This document shows positions 1 through 8,586 of a stretch of 64,000 bases of DNA, piece after piece. The stretch comes from Methylobacterium bullatum (GTDB lineage: Bacteria; Pseudomonadota; Alphaproteobacteria; Rhizobiales; Beijerinckiaceae), in NCBI GenBank assembly GCA_902712845.1, contig LR743504.1, positions 4,686,001 to 4,750,000 of the forward strand. The letters are read 5' to 3'. Both the position numbers and the translations under genes were made by a program. The notes under the pieces were generated by a model, which saw nothing but the letters and a program-made list of their open reading frames with translations, did not search any database and was not told where the DNA came from. Position 1 is the stretch's first letter; each line of letters starts with the position of its first letter.

Positions 1-1
1 C

Positions 2-247
2 CTCGCCTCCCGCGCCGCGGCCGTTCCGGCTGACGACGACGAGGATACGGACGCCGAGAAGGGCGGTCCCGAGATCGTGTCCCTCGACGAGGTCGAGGCC
101 GCCGAGGACGAAGCGGATACCACGACCGGTGACGACGATGCCGATTCGACCGACGCCGACGACACCTTCCTCGAGGAGGAAGATACCGGCGACGACGACG
201 TGGCCGATCTCATCGACGGCGATATCGAGAACGACGAAGAAAGCTGA
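2..247 (+). CDS. FYDLN acid domain (TIGR02300-type) protein, C-terminal end only
   Basis: This is the 81-codon end of a reading frame that enters from the left edge and stops with TGA at 245-247. The visible part is extremely acidic, with runs of D and E and short Thr/Ala spacers, and ends in a segment like ADLIDGDIENDEES. That tail is typical of the small alphaproteobacterial TIGR02300/FYDLN acid-domain proteins, which carry an N-terminal Cys-containing motif followed by a long acidic tail. The diagnostic N-terminus is outside the window, so the call rests on the tail and on gene context next to tRNA-Ala. Function of the family is unknown. Confidence 0.6.
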   Translation, partial: LASRAAAVPADDDEDTDAEKGGPEIVSLDEVEAAEDEADTTTGDDDADSTDADDTFLEEEDTGDDDVADLIDGDIENDEES

Positions 248-391
248 GGCGCGTCCCCGCCTCGCTTGGCAGGTCCCGAGGCCCAGCGCCAAAAGATTCT
301 CGGCGATGAATGCGATTAGGGGCTTGAGTCCGGGCAACGGCCCGAATATAGAACCGCCTCCGCCGGACGCCGCGAGGCAGATTGGCGGAAC

Positions 392-419
392 GATCACCGC
401 GAGACGTGTCGCGGTGGTC
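392..419 (+). other. Hairpin upstream of the first tRNA-Ala
   Basis: An 11-bp stem (392-402 with 409-419, one G-U pair) closes a 6-nt loop and ends 8 nt before the tRNA at 428. A hairpin of the same stem length and the same inner CGCGA/TCGCG core precedes the second tRNA copy. The differing base pairs in the two stems are compensatory. It could be a processing signal, a leader or a promoter-linked element. Confidence 0.6.
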
Positions 420-427
420 CCAGAAGT

Positions 428-503
428 GGGGCCTTAGCTCAGCTGGGAGAGCGCTTCCATGGCATGGAAGAGGTCATCGGTTCGATCCCGTTAGGCTCCA
501 CCA
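428..503 (+). tRNA. tRNA-Ala (anticodon GGC), copy 1
   Basis: A 76-nt cloverleaf. The acceptor arm GGGGCCU (428-434) pairs with AGGCUCC (493-499), and the CCA end is encoded (501-503). The anticodon arm CUUCC-AUGGCAU-GGAAG carries GGC, which reads GCC/GCU alanine codons. The D-arm (GCUC...GAGC) and the T-loop UUCGAUC are present. It is identical to the copy at 634-709. A T-rich stretch follows the CCA end and may help termination. Confidence 0.97.
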
Positions 504-595
504 TTTCTTTTCATCCGGTTCGCGGATGTCGCCCCGAGGGGCGCCGTCAAACGAATCGGACAAGACCAATCTCGGTGAGGTTCACCGATGATGAC

Positions 596-624
596 GACAA
601 TCGCGAGACAGCGTCGCGATTGTC
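596..624 (+). other. Hairpin upstream of the second tRNA-Ala
   Basis: A perfect 11-bp stem (596-606 with 614-624) closes a 7-nt loop and ends 9 nt before the tRNA at 634. Compared with the hairpin at 392-419, two base pairs are swapped in both arms (C-G to T-A and C-G to A-T) and one G-U becomes G-C. The fold is conserved while the sequence is not. Confidence 0.6.
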
Positions 625-633
625 CTAGAATGT

Positions 634-709
634 GGGGCCTTAGCTCAGCTGGGAGAGCGCTTCCATGGCATGGAAGAGGTCATCGGTTCGATCCCGTTAG
701 GCTCCACCA
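634..709 (+). tRNA. tRNA-Ala (anticodon GGC), copy 2
   Basis: Identical in all 76 positions to the tRNA-Ala(GGC) at 428-503, with encoded CCA at 707-709. The two copies are separated by 130 nt. The flanks differ apart from the upstream hairpin core and a short AGAA-containing spacer, which suggests an old tandem duplication kept identical by selection or gene conversion. Confidence 0.97.
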
Positions 710-1283
710 TTCGACCTTCGCTGCCGCGAGCCGGATGCCGCCAGCCGGCCCGGTCAGGATTGTCATCGGTCATCCCCCTCTTCGATCGTCATGAAGACAT
801 GGCTCCGCTGTCGCCTGGCGTGAGGCCTCGCAGGCGCGCGGCCGAAGCGTTCGGCTGATCGGGCCATCGTGGTCCGCCCGCGCCTCCGCCGACCGATGCG
901 TGCCGAGCCGTCCTTGGCGACGCCCACCTCCGCGATGACAGCGACTTCGAACGAAGCGCTTTGGCCGCTTGCGCCCCAATACGGTCGCCGGTCGATGTCA
1001 CTCCGGTGATTCCGCCGGAGTCGTGTTCGGAAGGGCGGATTTCGGCTTCGCTCAGGCCCACGCTCGTCCCGTCCGTCGCATCGGCGATACCATCACCTCG
1101 CATCGAGGCGCGGCGCCACTCTTCACTATCGCATACATTGATTCCGACGATGCATTTGATAAACGGTCAAAAATTATCAATCGATTCATGTAGAGACTGT
1201 ATCTTCCCCCGGCTGTTCGATCGAAAGGCCTTTCGGTTTCCCGATGAACGCGTGGCGAGGCCAGAATTCTGCAAGGTCTGACG
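710..1283. other. Gene-free stretch between tRNA-Ala and the first RTX gene
   Basis: Short frames exist on both strands, but none has a good start signal or recognisable protein features. The last ~150 nt are markedly AT-richer than the surroundings and contain the inverted repeat at 1156-1180. This part probably holds the promoter of the RTX gene at 1284. Nothing else is identifiable. Confidence 0.5.
1156..1180. promoter_or_regulatory. Inverted repeat, possible operator of the RTX gene
   Basis: TTGATAA (1156-1162) and TTATCAA (1174-1180) are exact reverse complements separated by 11 nt. They lie about 105 nt upstream of the RTX start codon in an AT-rich island. No regulator gene is adjacent, so the cognate protein is unknown. 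Confidence 0.35.
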
Positions 1284-2744
1284 ATGTCATCGATCAAATA
1301 CATTCGTAATTCAAATTACAGCGATATCAATAGTGACTGGGCATCGGTCGCTGTTCCAATGAACGAGGTCTATAAGATTGCATCGAGTTTTGGTGACTTC
1401 CTGGCCGAAACTCCGAACGAGAGCGGGTATCTGCAGGATTTCCAGACGGGCGATATTCTGTCTGTCGTCAATACGAGCATCTTCGCGGATTTCAGCGACT
1501 CGTCCAATGCGTTGGATTTCACCGGGGGTGATCTCGGCGACGTTCTGGTGACCGGAAGCGGCGACGATATCCTCAACGGCGGCAGCGGTAACGACACGCT
1601 CGACGGCGGCGACGGCAGCGATGTCCTCAACGGTGGCGATGATGACGACACCCTCGACGGCGGCGATGGCAGCGATATCCTGGAAGGCGGCCTTGGCACC
1701 AACACGATCGACGGCGGTGCTGGGACCAACACCCTAAGCTACGCGTCGTTCACTGCTCGCAACGAGTATCAACCCGGCCGCTTCTTCGGCGTCGGCGTCG
1801 ATATGGCGGGCGGCAGAGGTGTGGATCAACTCGAAACGATTCTTCAGGACAGTTTCAGCAACATTTCCAATCTTCGCCTCACGGCGTTCGAGGATAATGG
1901 GTACGGCGATGGCAACAATAACGTCATCGAGGGCGGCGCGGGAGGTGATGACCTGAAGGGCGGCAACGGCATCGATACCCTGAGCTATGCCCATTCGACG
2001 GCGGGCGTGGGCGTCAGTTTTGCGAGCGATCTCGCCACGCAAGGCGACGCGGAGGGAGATACGTTCAGCGGGTTCGAAAACCTGCTCGGCAGCGCCCACG
2101 CCGATTTCCTGGTCGGAAACGACGACAACAACACCATCAACGGTAATGGCGATCGCGATCAGATCTACGGCAATGGCGGCAACGACCGTCTCGTCATCAG
2201 CGACACGCCCGATGTCGTGAATGGCGGTGGAGGGACCAATTTCCTGTTTCTGATGGGCACCGGCTCCGTCAGCCTCACCAGCGATAACTTCGCCGCTATC
2301 GAGACCATCTACATCCGTAACGATGTCGACCTCGACATGTCGGGGGTGACCACGGGTACCAGGATCGTGTCTCAAACCTCGGCCGACGTGGAGATCATCG
2401 GCACGTCGGGCGCCGACCGCATCCAAGTCAGCAGGGGCAGCAACATCATTGAGGGCGGGGCCGGCGGCGACAAGATCATCGCGAGCGGCCGTGACAACAC
2501 GTTCCACTTCGAGGCCGGCTTCGGTCGTGACAACGTCTACGGATTCAACCTCAACGTTGACCACATCTCCGTGGATATCGAGGGCGTCGACGTGAATGAC
2601 GTCATCCTGCGCGGTCTCAATAACGGCCGAGACACGCTGGTGACCTTCAATGACGTCGCCACCTCCAACAAGATCATCCTGCACGATGTGGCGAGCGCAG
2701 ACGTGCAAGCTGCGGTGAATGAGTTGTTCGTCTTCGGCGCGTGA
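1284..2744 (+). CDS. RTX-type (hemolysin-type) calcium-binding repeat protein
   Basis: A 486-residue acidic protein. Residues ~84-150 hold consecutive glycine/aspartate nonapeptides of the GGxGxDxLx type, the calcium-binding parallel beta-roll of RTX proteins. Weaker repeats recur near residues 210-230, 265-300 and 390-400. There is no N-terminal Sec signal, which fits type I secretion through a C-terminal signal, although no ABC/MFP/TolC secretion genes lie nearby. The ATG is preceded by AAGG at a spacing of 7. It has no recognisable catalytic domain, so it may be a surface or adhesive protein rather than a toxin. It converges with a second RTX gene whose stop lies 107 nt downstream. Confidence 0.85.
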   Translation: MSSIKYIRNSNYSDINSDWASVAVPMNEVYKIASSFGDFLAETPNESGYLQDFQTGDILSVVNTSIFADFSDSSNALDFTGGDLGDVLVTGSGDDILNGGSGNDTLDGGDGSDVLNGGDDDDTLDGGDGSDILEGGLGTNTIDGGAGTNTLSYASFTARNEYQPGRFFGVGVDMAGGRGVDQLETILQDSFSNISNLRLTAFEDNGYGDGNNNVIEGGAGGDDLKGGNGIDTLSYAHSTAGVGVSFASDLATQGDAEGDTFSGFENLLGSAHADFLVGNDDNNTINGNGDRDQIYGNGGNDRLVISDTPDVVNGGGGTNFLFLMGTGSVSLTSDNFAAIETIYIRNDVDLDMSGVTTGTRIVSQTSADVEIIGTSGADRIQVSRGSNIIEGGAGGDKIIASGRDNTFHFEAGFGRDNVYGFNLNVDHISVDIEGVDVNDVILRGLNNGRDTLVTFNDVATSNKIILHDVASADVQAAVNELFVFGA

Positions 2745-2851
2745 CGCGTACCGACGGAGAGTCGCTCCCGATCGCCACGCGATGAGGAGCGGCTTTCCAT
2801 GGCCGGCCCCGTCGCTCCGCCGAGGCCGTCAACCCGGTGATCGCGCGCCGC

Positions 2852-4729
2852 TCAGACGATGTGAAAGTCGAGATTCGTGAGCGCGATCGGGTGATCGAGC
2901 ACGGCGAACGTCACCGCAGCGGCGCTTCCGCTGCCGTCCTTGTCGTAGGACAGGGTTCCGGTGCTGCGGTCGTAGAGGATGCGGTCGCCGGCATCCGCCG
3001 TACCGGTGGAGAGATCCTTGAACGCCCCGGCCGCCAGCGTGCCGGTGGGCAGGGCCGAGGCGACCGCCTTTGCGATCTCGATCGTATCGGCGGTCTCGAA
3101 ATCCGTGATGTGATCGATATTGGCGGCGCGGAAGGCGGTGCTGAAGCGGAACGTGTCGCTGCCCGCTCCACCGGTGAGGACGTCCTTGCCGAGCAGGCCG
3201 TCGAGCCGATCATCGCCGGCATTGCCCACGAGGGTGTTGGCGACCTTGCTCCCCGTGATGGCGTCGGCGAAGACCGACCCGAGCATCGCTTCGATCGACG
3301 TCAAGGCATAGGTGCTACCGAAGGTGCCGGTCGCGGTGCCGGCGCCGAGATCCACTGTCGCGCCGTTGACGGCGCCGAAAAGGTCGTCGTTGCGGAAATC
3401 GAGCGTGTCGATGCCCGCTCCACCGTCGATGAAGTCGTTTCCGGCATGGCCGGTGAAGCGGTTCGCGAAGGCATCGCCGGTCAGGCGGTCATCGAACTTG
3501 GTGCCGACAATGGCCTCGATCCCGGTCAGCCTGTCGGTGGTGCCGAAGCCGTCCGTCGCCGTGCCGGCCGCCAGATTGACCGTGACGCCGAAGCCGCCGC
3601 CATTGTCGACGTCGCGGTCGTAGCGAACCTCGTCGAAGCCCTTGCCGCCGTCGATCGTGTCGTTTCCGCCGAGCCCGTAGAACCCCTCGTAGGCGGCGCT
3701 CGTGGCGTTGCCTCCGGTCAGCGTGTCGGTGAACTGCGTGCCCCGCACGACCTCGATGCTGATCAGCGTGTCGTGGTTGCCGAACCCGTCCGTGGCGGTG
3801 CCCCTGGCGAGATCGACCGTGACGCCGGTTGCGCCGCCGAAGCTCGCGTCCCTGTCGTAGCGGACCGCATCGTTGCCGCCGCCGCCGTCGATTGTATCGT
3901 CACCGCCGAGGCCGATCAGGCTGTCGAAGCTCCGGTCGTTCGTGTCGTTTCCGTGCAGTCTGTCGCCGTACTGGGTTCCGCGCACGCCTTCGATGTTTCT
4001 GACCGTATCGGTCGCCCCGAACCCGTCGATGGCGGTCCCCGCCGCGAGGTTCACGGTGACGCCGCTATAGCCGCCGAAATTCGCATCCTTATCGTAGCGC
4101 AGCTCGTCGTAGCCCGAGCCACCATCGATGACGTCGTTCCCGCCGAGGCCGAGGAAAAAGTTGTTCGCGCCGTTCGGGTCGGTGTCCCCGCCGGACAGTT
4201 TGTCGGCATAGGCGGTGCCTCGCACCGATTCGATGTTGCGGAGCGTGTCGACGGTACCGAACCCGTCGACGGCCCTGCCGGTGGTGAGATTGACTATGAT
4301 GCCCTTCGTGCCGCCGAAACCCGCGTCCCGATCGTAGCGGGCCTCGTCGAATCCGCTGCCGCCGTCGATGACGTCCTTGCCGGAGAGCCCGTAGAAATAC
4401 TCCCCCGTGCTGTCCAGGGCGGCATTGCCCCCCGTGAGCTTGTCGGCGAATTGGGTCCCCATCACCGCTTCGATGGAGATCAGCGTATCGGCGTTGCCGA
4501 ACCCGTCCGTGGCCTTGCCGGTGGCGAAGTTGACGATGACGCCCGTCGTGCCGCCGAACCGGAAATCATTCGCATAATTGGCGATATCGAATCCGGTGCC
4601 ACCGTCGATCCGATCGTTTCCGTCGAGGCCGGAAATGGTATCGTCGCCTGCTACACCGTTGATCGTATCGCTTCGACCGGTTGCATTGATATAGCTGTCG
4701 CTATTTGGCGTGAGATTGACCACCGACAT
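2852..4729 (-). CDS. RTX-type protein built of six ~80-residue tandem modules
   Basis: A 625-residue protein read from the ATG at 4729, where GGGG sits 4-5 nt upstream; an in-frame start at 4822 would add 31 unconvincing residues. After an RTX-like N-terminus (IDGGTGFD), a module with a YDRD-like segment, a VNLAxGTAxDGFG strand and an RTX turn repeats six times, beginning near residues 47, 127, 207, 286, 365 and 440. A more classical nonapeptide stretch (~498-526) follows, then a C-terminal domain of ~95 residues typical of type I-secreted RTX proteins. No signal peptide and no catalytic motif are visible. Likely an extracellular calcium-dependent surface protein. The regular period suggests growth by internal duplication. 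Confidence 0.85.
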   Translation of the reverse strand: MSVVNLTPNSDSYINATGRSDTINGVAGDDTISGLDGNDRIDGGTGFDIANYANDFRFGGTTGVIVNFATGKATDGFGNADTLISIEAVMGTQFADKLTGGNAALDSTGEYFYGLSGKDVIDGGSGFDEARYDRDAGFGGTKGIIVNLTTGRAVDGFGTVDTLRNIESVRGTAYADKLSGGDTDPNGANNFFLGLGGNDVIDGGSGYDELRYDKDANFGGYSGVTVNLAAGTAIDGFGATDTVRNIEGVRGTQYGDRLHGNDTNDRSFDSLIGLGGDDTIDGGGGNDAVRYDRDASFGGATGVTVDLARGTATDGFGNHDTLISIEVVRGTQFTDTLTGGNATSAAYEGFYGLGGNDTIDGGKGFDEVRYDRDVDNGGGFGVTVNLAAGTATDGFGTTDRLTGIEAIVGTKFDDRLTGDAFANRFTGHAGNDFIDGGAGIDTLDFRNDDLFGAVNGATVDLGAGTATGTFGSTYALTSIEAMLGSVFADAITGSKVANTLVGNAGDDRLDGLLGKDVLTGGAGSDTFRFSTAFRAANIDHITDFETADTIEIAKAVASALPTGTLAAGAFKDLSTGTADAGDRILYDRSTGTLSYDKDGSGSAAAVTFAVLDHPIALTNLDFHIV

Positions 4730-5053
4730 TTTGCCCCGCTGCCCAATCAATGTTTCGTGATGGAATCGAAGTGTTCGACTATAAAATTTCAGTGTAAATA
4801 CCGCATGTATGTCCGCGATCAAATAATCTTTGTGCGACTACGCAGTGACGCCCACCCTCCGGGAATGGGAGGAGTTCGATCGGGTCGCCCGGCTTGAGCG
4901 GCCACGTGGCCGCCCGTGCGGGATTTCGGCTCGGCGCTCCATGCCCCCCGCATTCGTGCTGAGACCGGAGATGCCGCTCCTCGTGACGGTGGTGCATGGC
5001 CGGCGCTGCGGCGACGGCGTGTGCCGGGATGCGCCGCATGATAATCCGGGGCC
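4730..5053. other. Gene-free stretch upstream of the second RTX gene
   Basis: The part next to the RTX start (4730-4840) is AT-rich and should hold the promoter of that minus-strand gene. The rest is GC-rich with only weak overlapping frames and no recognisable gene. Confidence 0.45.
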
Positions 5054-5620
5054 ATGACGCGTCCCGCAGAACCGCTCGCCCTCGCCTCCCCCTCCCCCTC
5101 GGATTCCGAGGCGCTGATCGAGACCCTGAGCGCACGGCTCCTGAACGGCGACAGCGCGACGACGGTCTTGGAAGGCTGGTGCGGAGAGCGCGGGCTGGCG
5201 GCCCAGCCGCTCCTGGTGGCACGGCGCGTGGCCGGCCCCGACCGCCGCCCCACGGCCGTTCAGAGCGAGCGGTTGAAACTTCTGTCCGGCGAGGCGGTGC
5301 GCTACCGGCACGTCCGCCTGAGCTGCGGCGCACATATCCTCTCGGAGGCCGAGAACTGGTACGTGCCGGCCCGGCTGACGGACGAGATGAACAGGTTGCT
5401 GGACGCGACCGAGGCGCCGTTCGGCCGCGTGGTCCACGCCCTGTCTCCGACCCGGCGAAACCTCGGCGTGGATCGGTTGTGGGATGCGGCCTCCGGCATT
5501 CCGGGACCATCGGACCTCATCCTGTCGATCCAGGCCATTCTCACGGACCGGTCCGGGCGTCCCATCTGCGAGGTCAGCGAGACCTATACCGGCGCGATCC
5601 TCGCCCGGGGCGAGGCTTGA
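5054..5620 (+). CDS. Chorismate-lyase-like (UbiC/UTRA fold) protein, function uncertain
   Basis: A 188-residue soluble protein. The central part, with R-Y-R-H-V-R-L, A-E-N-W-Y-V-P and A-P-F-G-R-V segments, and the C-terminal G-R-P-I-C-E-V-S-E strand resemble the chorismate lyase fold, in which an Arg and a Glu line the active site. UbiC makes 4-hydroxybenzoate from chorismate for ubiquinone synthesis. Whether this homologue is catalytic cannot be told here, because the match is by pattern only. The ATG at 5054 has a short GGGG just upstream. It converges with rfbA (10 nt between the stops) and does not look co-transcribed with anything. Confidence 0.5.
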   Translation: MTRPAEPLALASPSPSDSEALIETLSARLLNGDSATTVLEGWCGERGLAAQPLLVARRVAGPDRRPTAVQSERLKLLSGEAVRYRHVRLSCGAHILSEAENWYVPARLTDEMNRLLDATEAPFGRVVHALSPTRRNLGVDRLWDAASGIPGPSDLILSIQAILTDRSGRPICEVSETYTGAILARGEA

Positions 5621-5630
5621 GGCCGGCCGC

Positions 5631-6521
5631 TCACTCGTCGAGGCGGGATTCCGGGTCGAGCTTCGAAAGTTTCAGCAGGTTCTGGCCGTAGGCGGTCTTG
5701 GCGAAGAGTTCGCCGCGGGCGATCAGCTGCGCCTTGTCGATGAAGCCTTGGAGATAGGCGATCTCCTCCAGGCAGGCGACCTGAAGGCCCTGCCGGTTCT
5801 GCAGCGTGCGCACGAACTCGCCCGCCTCGAGCAGGCTGTCATGCGTCCCCGTATCGAGCCAGGCATAGCCGCGCGACATGCGCTGCACGTAAAGCTCGCC
5901 GAGGTCGAGATAGGCTTGGTTGACCGATGTGATCTCCAATTCGCCGCGGGCCGAGGGCTCTACGGCGGCGGCGATGTCGAGCACCCGGTTGTCGTAGAAG
6001 TAGAGGCCGGTCACCGCCCACGGGCTTTCTGGCACCGAGGGCTTCTCGACGATGCGCAGGGGGCGTCCGTCACGGTCGAGGGTGACCACGCCGTAAGCTT
6101 CCGGGTGGTCCACGTGATAGGCGAAGATCGTCGCGCCGCTCGCCCGCTCACGCGCCTGTTTCAGCATGGCGCTCATGCCCGAGCCGAAGAACAGATTGTC
6201 CCCCAGCACGAGGGCGACGTCGTCCGTGCCGACGAAGTCGCGACCGATGGTGAAGGCCTGGGCGAGGCCTTCCGGGCGCGGCTGAACGGCGTAGCTGAAG
6301 GAGAGGCCGAACTGCTCGCCGGTGCCGAACAGACGCTCGTAATTGCCGAGATGCTCGGGGCTCGAAATGATCAGGATCTCGCGGATGCCGGCGAGCATCA
6401 GCACCGAGACCGGATAATAGATCATCGGCTTGTCGTAGACGGGCAGCAGCTGCTTGTTGATCGACAGGGTCGCCGGATGAAGGCGCGTGCCGGACCCACC
6501 GGCGAGAACGATGCCCTTCAT
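5631..6521 (-). CDS. rfbA: Glucose-1-phosphate thymidylyltransferase
   Basis: A 296-residue nucleotidyltransferase that activates glucose-1-phosphate with dTTP to dTDP-glucose, the first step of dTDP-L-rhamnose synthesis. The N-terminal L-A-G-G-S-G-T-R-L signature and the K-Q-L-L-P-V-Y-D-K-P segment are classical for RmlA. Later motifs include the G-D-N region (near residue 108) and V-E-K-P (near 158). Its length is normal for the short RmlA type. The start codon overlaps the rfbD stop by 4 nt (ATGA), so the two are translationally coupled. It is the last gene of the four-gene rhamnose operon on the minus strand. Confidence 0.95.
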   Translation of the reverse strand: MKGIVLAGGSGTRLHPATLSINKQLLPVYDKPMIYYPVSVLMLAGIREILIISSPEHLGNYERLFGTGEQFGLSFSYAVQPRPEGLAQAFTIGRDFVGTDDVALVLGDNLFFGSGMSAMLKQARERASGATIFAYHVDHPEAYGVVTLDRDGRPLRIVEKPSVPESPWAVTGLYFYDNRVLDIAAAVEPSARGELEITSVNQAYLDLGELYVQRMSRGYAWLDTGTHDSLLEAGEFVRTLQNRQGLQVACLEEIAYLQGFIDKAQLIARGELFAKTAYGQNLLKLSKLDPESRLDE

Positions 6522-7426
6522 GACTGTGCCTCTGCTGAATGATGCGCGGGGCCGACAAGCCGGTCGAGGATGTCGTCGAGGGCGGCCTGCCAGGGGCGCG
6601 GCGCCAGCCCGTAGGCCTTCGTCAGGCTCTCCGTCGACAGTTCCGAATTGGCGGGCCGCCGCGCGGGCGTCGGATAGGCGCTGGTGGGGATGCCGTTGAC
6701 CGGAACGCTCCGCCCGCCGCGCGCGGCCGAGCCGGCGACGATGGCTTGCGCGAAACCGTGCCAGGTGGTGGCGCCCGCATTGACGAAGTGATGCGTGCCC
6801 GTGGGCGCGTCGCTGTCGGCGGAAAGACGCAGGGCGATGTCCGCGAGGGCGGCGGCGAGATCGGCGGCCGAGGTCGGGCAGCCGCGCTGGTCGTTCACCA
6901 CGTTCAGCGCATCCCGCTCGGCTGCGAGCCGCAGCATCGTCTTCACGAAGTTGCCCCGGTGCGGGCTCACGACCCAGGCGGTACGCAGGATGGCGTGGCG
7001 CGGATTGGCGGTGCGGACCGCCATCTCGCCGGCGGCCTTGCTGGCGCCGTAGACGCTGGTCGGACGGATCGGCGCGTCCGGCGCATAGGCGCCCGATGCG
7101 GCGCCGTCGAAGACGTAATCGGTGGAGACGTGGACGAGGGGGATGCCCCGCCGCGCCGTCTCGGCCGCCAGGATGGCGGGGGCCAGGGCGTTGAGGCGCC
7201 AGGCTTCCACCACCTCCGACTCGGCCTTGTCCACGGCGGTGTAGGCGGCGGCGTTCACCACCGCCCCGATGGTGCGCTCGGTAAAGATCCGCGCCACGGC
7301 TGTGGCATCGGTGACGTCGAGTTCGGTACGGGTCGGGGCGACGAGGGTCACGCCCGCGCCCCAGTGCCGGGAGGCCTGCAGTTCGGTGCCGACCTGGCCC
7401 GCCCCGCCGAGGATCAGGATATCCAT
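6518..7426 (-). CDS. rfbD: dTDP-4-dehydrorhamnose reductase
   Basis: A 302-residue extended short-chain dehydrogenase that reduces dTDP-4-keto-L-rhamnose to dTDP-L-rhamnose. The Rossmann motif G-G-A-G-Q-V-G is at the very N-terminus and the catalytic Y-G-A-S-K (YxxxK) follows near residue 128. The ATG at 7426 is chosen because it directly precedes the Rossmann motif (MDILILGG) and sits one base after the rfbB stop. A longer frame starting at 7540 would add an Arg/Ala-rich extension read through the end of rfbB. The 3' end overlaps rfbA by 4 nt. Confidence 0.95.
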   Translation of the reverse strand: MDILILGGAGQVGTELQASRHWGAGVTLVAPTRTELDVTDATAVARIFTERTIGAVVNAAAYTAVDKAESEVVEAWRLNALAPAILAAETARRGIPLVHVSTDYVFDGAASGAYAPDAPIRPTSVYGASKAAGEMAVRTANPRHAILRTAWVVSPHRGNFVKTMLRLAAERDALNVVNDQRGCPTSAADLAAALADIALRLSADSDAPTGTHHFVNAGATTWHGFAQAIVAGSAARGGRSVPVNGIPTSAYPTPARRPANSELSTESLTKAYGLAPRPWQAALDDILDRLVGPAHHSAEAQS

Positions 7427-7427
7427 C

Positions 7428-8504
7428 TCAAGCCTTCGTCGCTTGCGTGCCGAGGCCGAGGCGCTCGCCGGTATAGCGGCCCTCCCGGATCGGGCGCCAC
7501 CACGCCTCGTTGTCGAGATACCAGCGCACGGTCTCCTCAAGCGCTTCCTCGAAGGATTTGGTGGGGGTCCAGCCGATCTCCCGCTCGGCCTTGCCGGGGT
7601 CGATGGCGTAGCGCCGGTCGTGGCCCGGCCGGTCGGCCACGAAGGAGATCAGGCGCTCGTGTGGCCCATGCTCCGGCCGCAGCCGGTCGAAGGCGGCGCA
7701 GAGGGCCTTCACGACGGCGAGGTTGTTGCGCACCGAGCGGCCGCCCAGGAGATAGGTCTCCCCGAGGCGGCCCCGTTCCAGCACCGCCACGAGGCCCCGT
7801 GCATGGTCCTCCACGTGGATCCAGTCGCGCTCGTTGAGGCCGTCGCCATAGACCGGCAGGGGCCGGCCTTCGAGGGCGTTGAGGATCATCAGGGGGATCA
7901 GCTTCTCCGGGAAATGCCGGGGGCCGTAATTGTTGGAGCAGTTCGTCACCAGAACCGGCAGGCCGTAGGTCTCCCCCCAGGCCCGTGCCAGATGGTCGGA
8001 GGCGGCCTTGGAGGCCGAATAGGGCGAGCGCGGGTCGTAGCGGCTGTCCTCGGTGAAGAACCCGTCCGGCGGGAGCGAGCCGTAGACCTCGTCGGTGGAG
8101 ACGTGGAGGAACCGGAACGCCGCCTTCGCTTCGCCGCCGAGGCTTTCCCAGTAGGTGCGGGCGCCATCGAGCATCACCTGCGTGCCGACGACGTTGGTGC
8201 GGATGAAGGCGCCCGGGTCGGTGATCGAGCGGTCCACATGGCTCTCGGCGGCGAGATGCATCACCGCGTCGGGCCGGAAGTCGGCGTAGAGGGCGTGCAC
8301 GGCGGCGGGATCGCAGATGTCGCCGGTCACCAGCCGGTGCCGCGGATCGCCATCGAGGGGAGCCAGCGAGATCGGATTGGCCGCATAGGTCAGCGCGTCG
8401 AGGGTCGCGACCTCATGGCCGAGATCCTGGACGAGGTGCAGGACCAGAGCCGAGCCGATGAAGCCACAGCCGCCCGTGACCAGAATGCGTTGGGATTTGG
8501 CCAT
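7428..8504 (-). CDS. rfbB: dTDP-glucose 4,6-dehydratase
   Basis: A 358-residue SDR-family dehydratase converting dTDP-glucose to dTDP-4-keto-6-deoxyglucose. It has the NAD-binding G-G-C-G-F-I-G-S near residue 10, the T-D-E-V-Y-G active-site segment and the catalytic Y-S-A-S-K motif near residue 160. The ATG at 8504 is preferred over an in-frame GTG six bases earlier because AGGA lies 9 nt upstream of the ATG. The stop is separated from the rfbD start by one base, indicating tight coupling. Confidence 0.95.
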   Translation of the reverse strand: MAKSQRILVTGGCGFIGSALVLHLVQDLGHEVATLDALTYAANPISLAPLDGDPRHRLVTGDICDPAAVHALYADFRPDAVMHLAAESHVDRSITDPGAFIRTNVVGTQVMLDGARTYWESLGGEAKAAFRFLHVSTDEVYGSLPPDGFFTEDSRYDPRSPYSASKAASDHLARAWGETYGLPVLVTNCSNNYGPRHFPEKLIPLMILNALEGRPLPVYGDGLNERDWIHVEDHARGLVAVLERGRLGETYLLGGRSVRNNLAVVKALCAAFDRLRPEHGPHERLISFVADRPGHDRRYAIDPGKAEREIGWTPTKSFEEALEETVRWYLDNEAWWRPIREGRYTGERLGLGTQATKA

Positions 8505-8586
8505 GTTCACAGATCCTGGTGGTCACGCATGGGCGGGTCGGTATCGCGTCGTTCCGACGGCCTTCGCCGATGGGGCGGGCGGTGTT

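Noticed and set aside
1734..2708. Minus-strand 324-codon frame opposite the first RTX gene
   Set aside because: Composition (Val/Asp/Ala repeats) is the complement of the RTX repeats; no start signal or family likeness.
2837..4897. Plus-strand 686-codon open frame opposite the second RTX gene
   Set aside because: It is the antisense reflection of a repetitive Gly/Asp-rich gene; its Ala/Val/Arg-rich product has no domain. The minus-strand frame has clear RTX modules.
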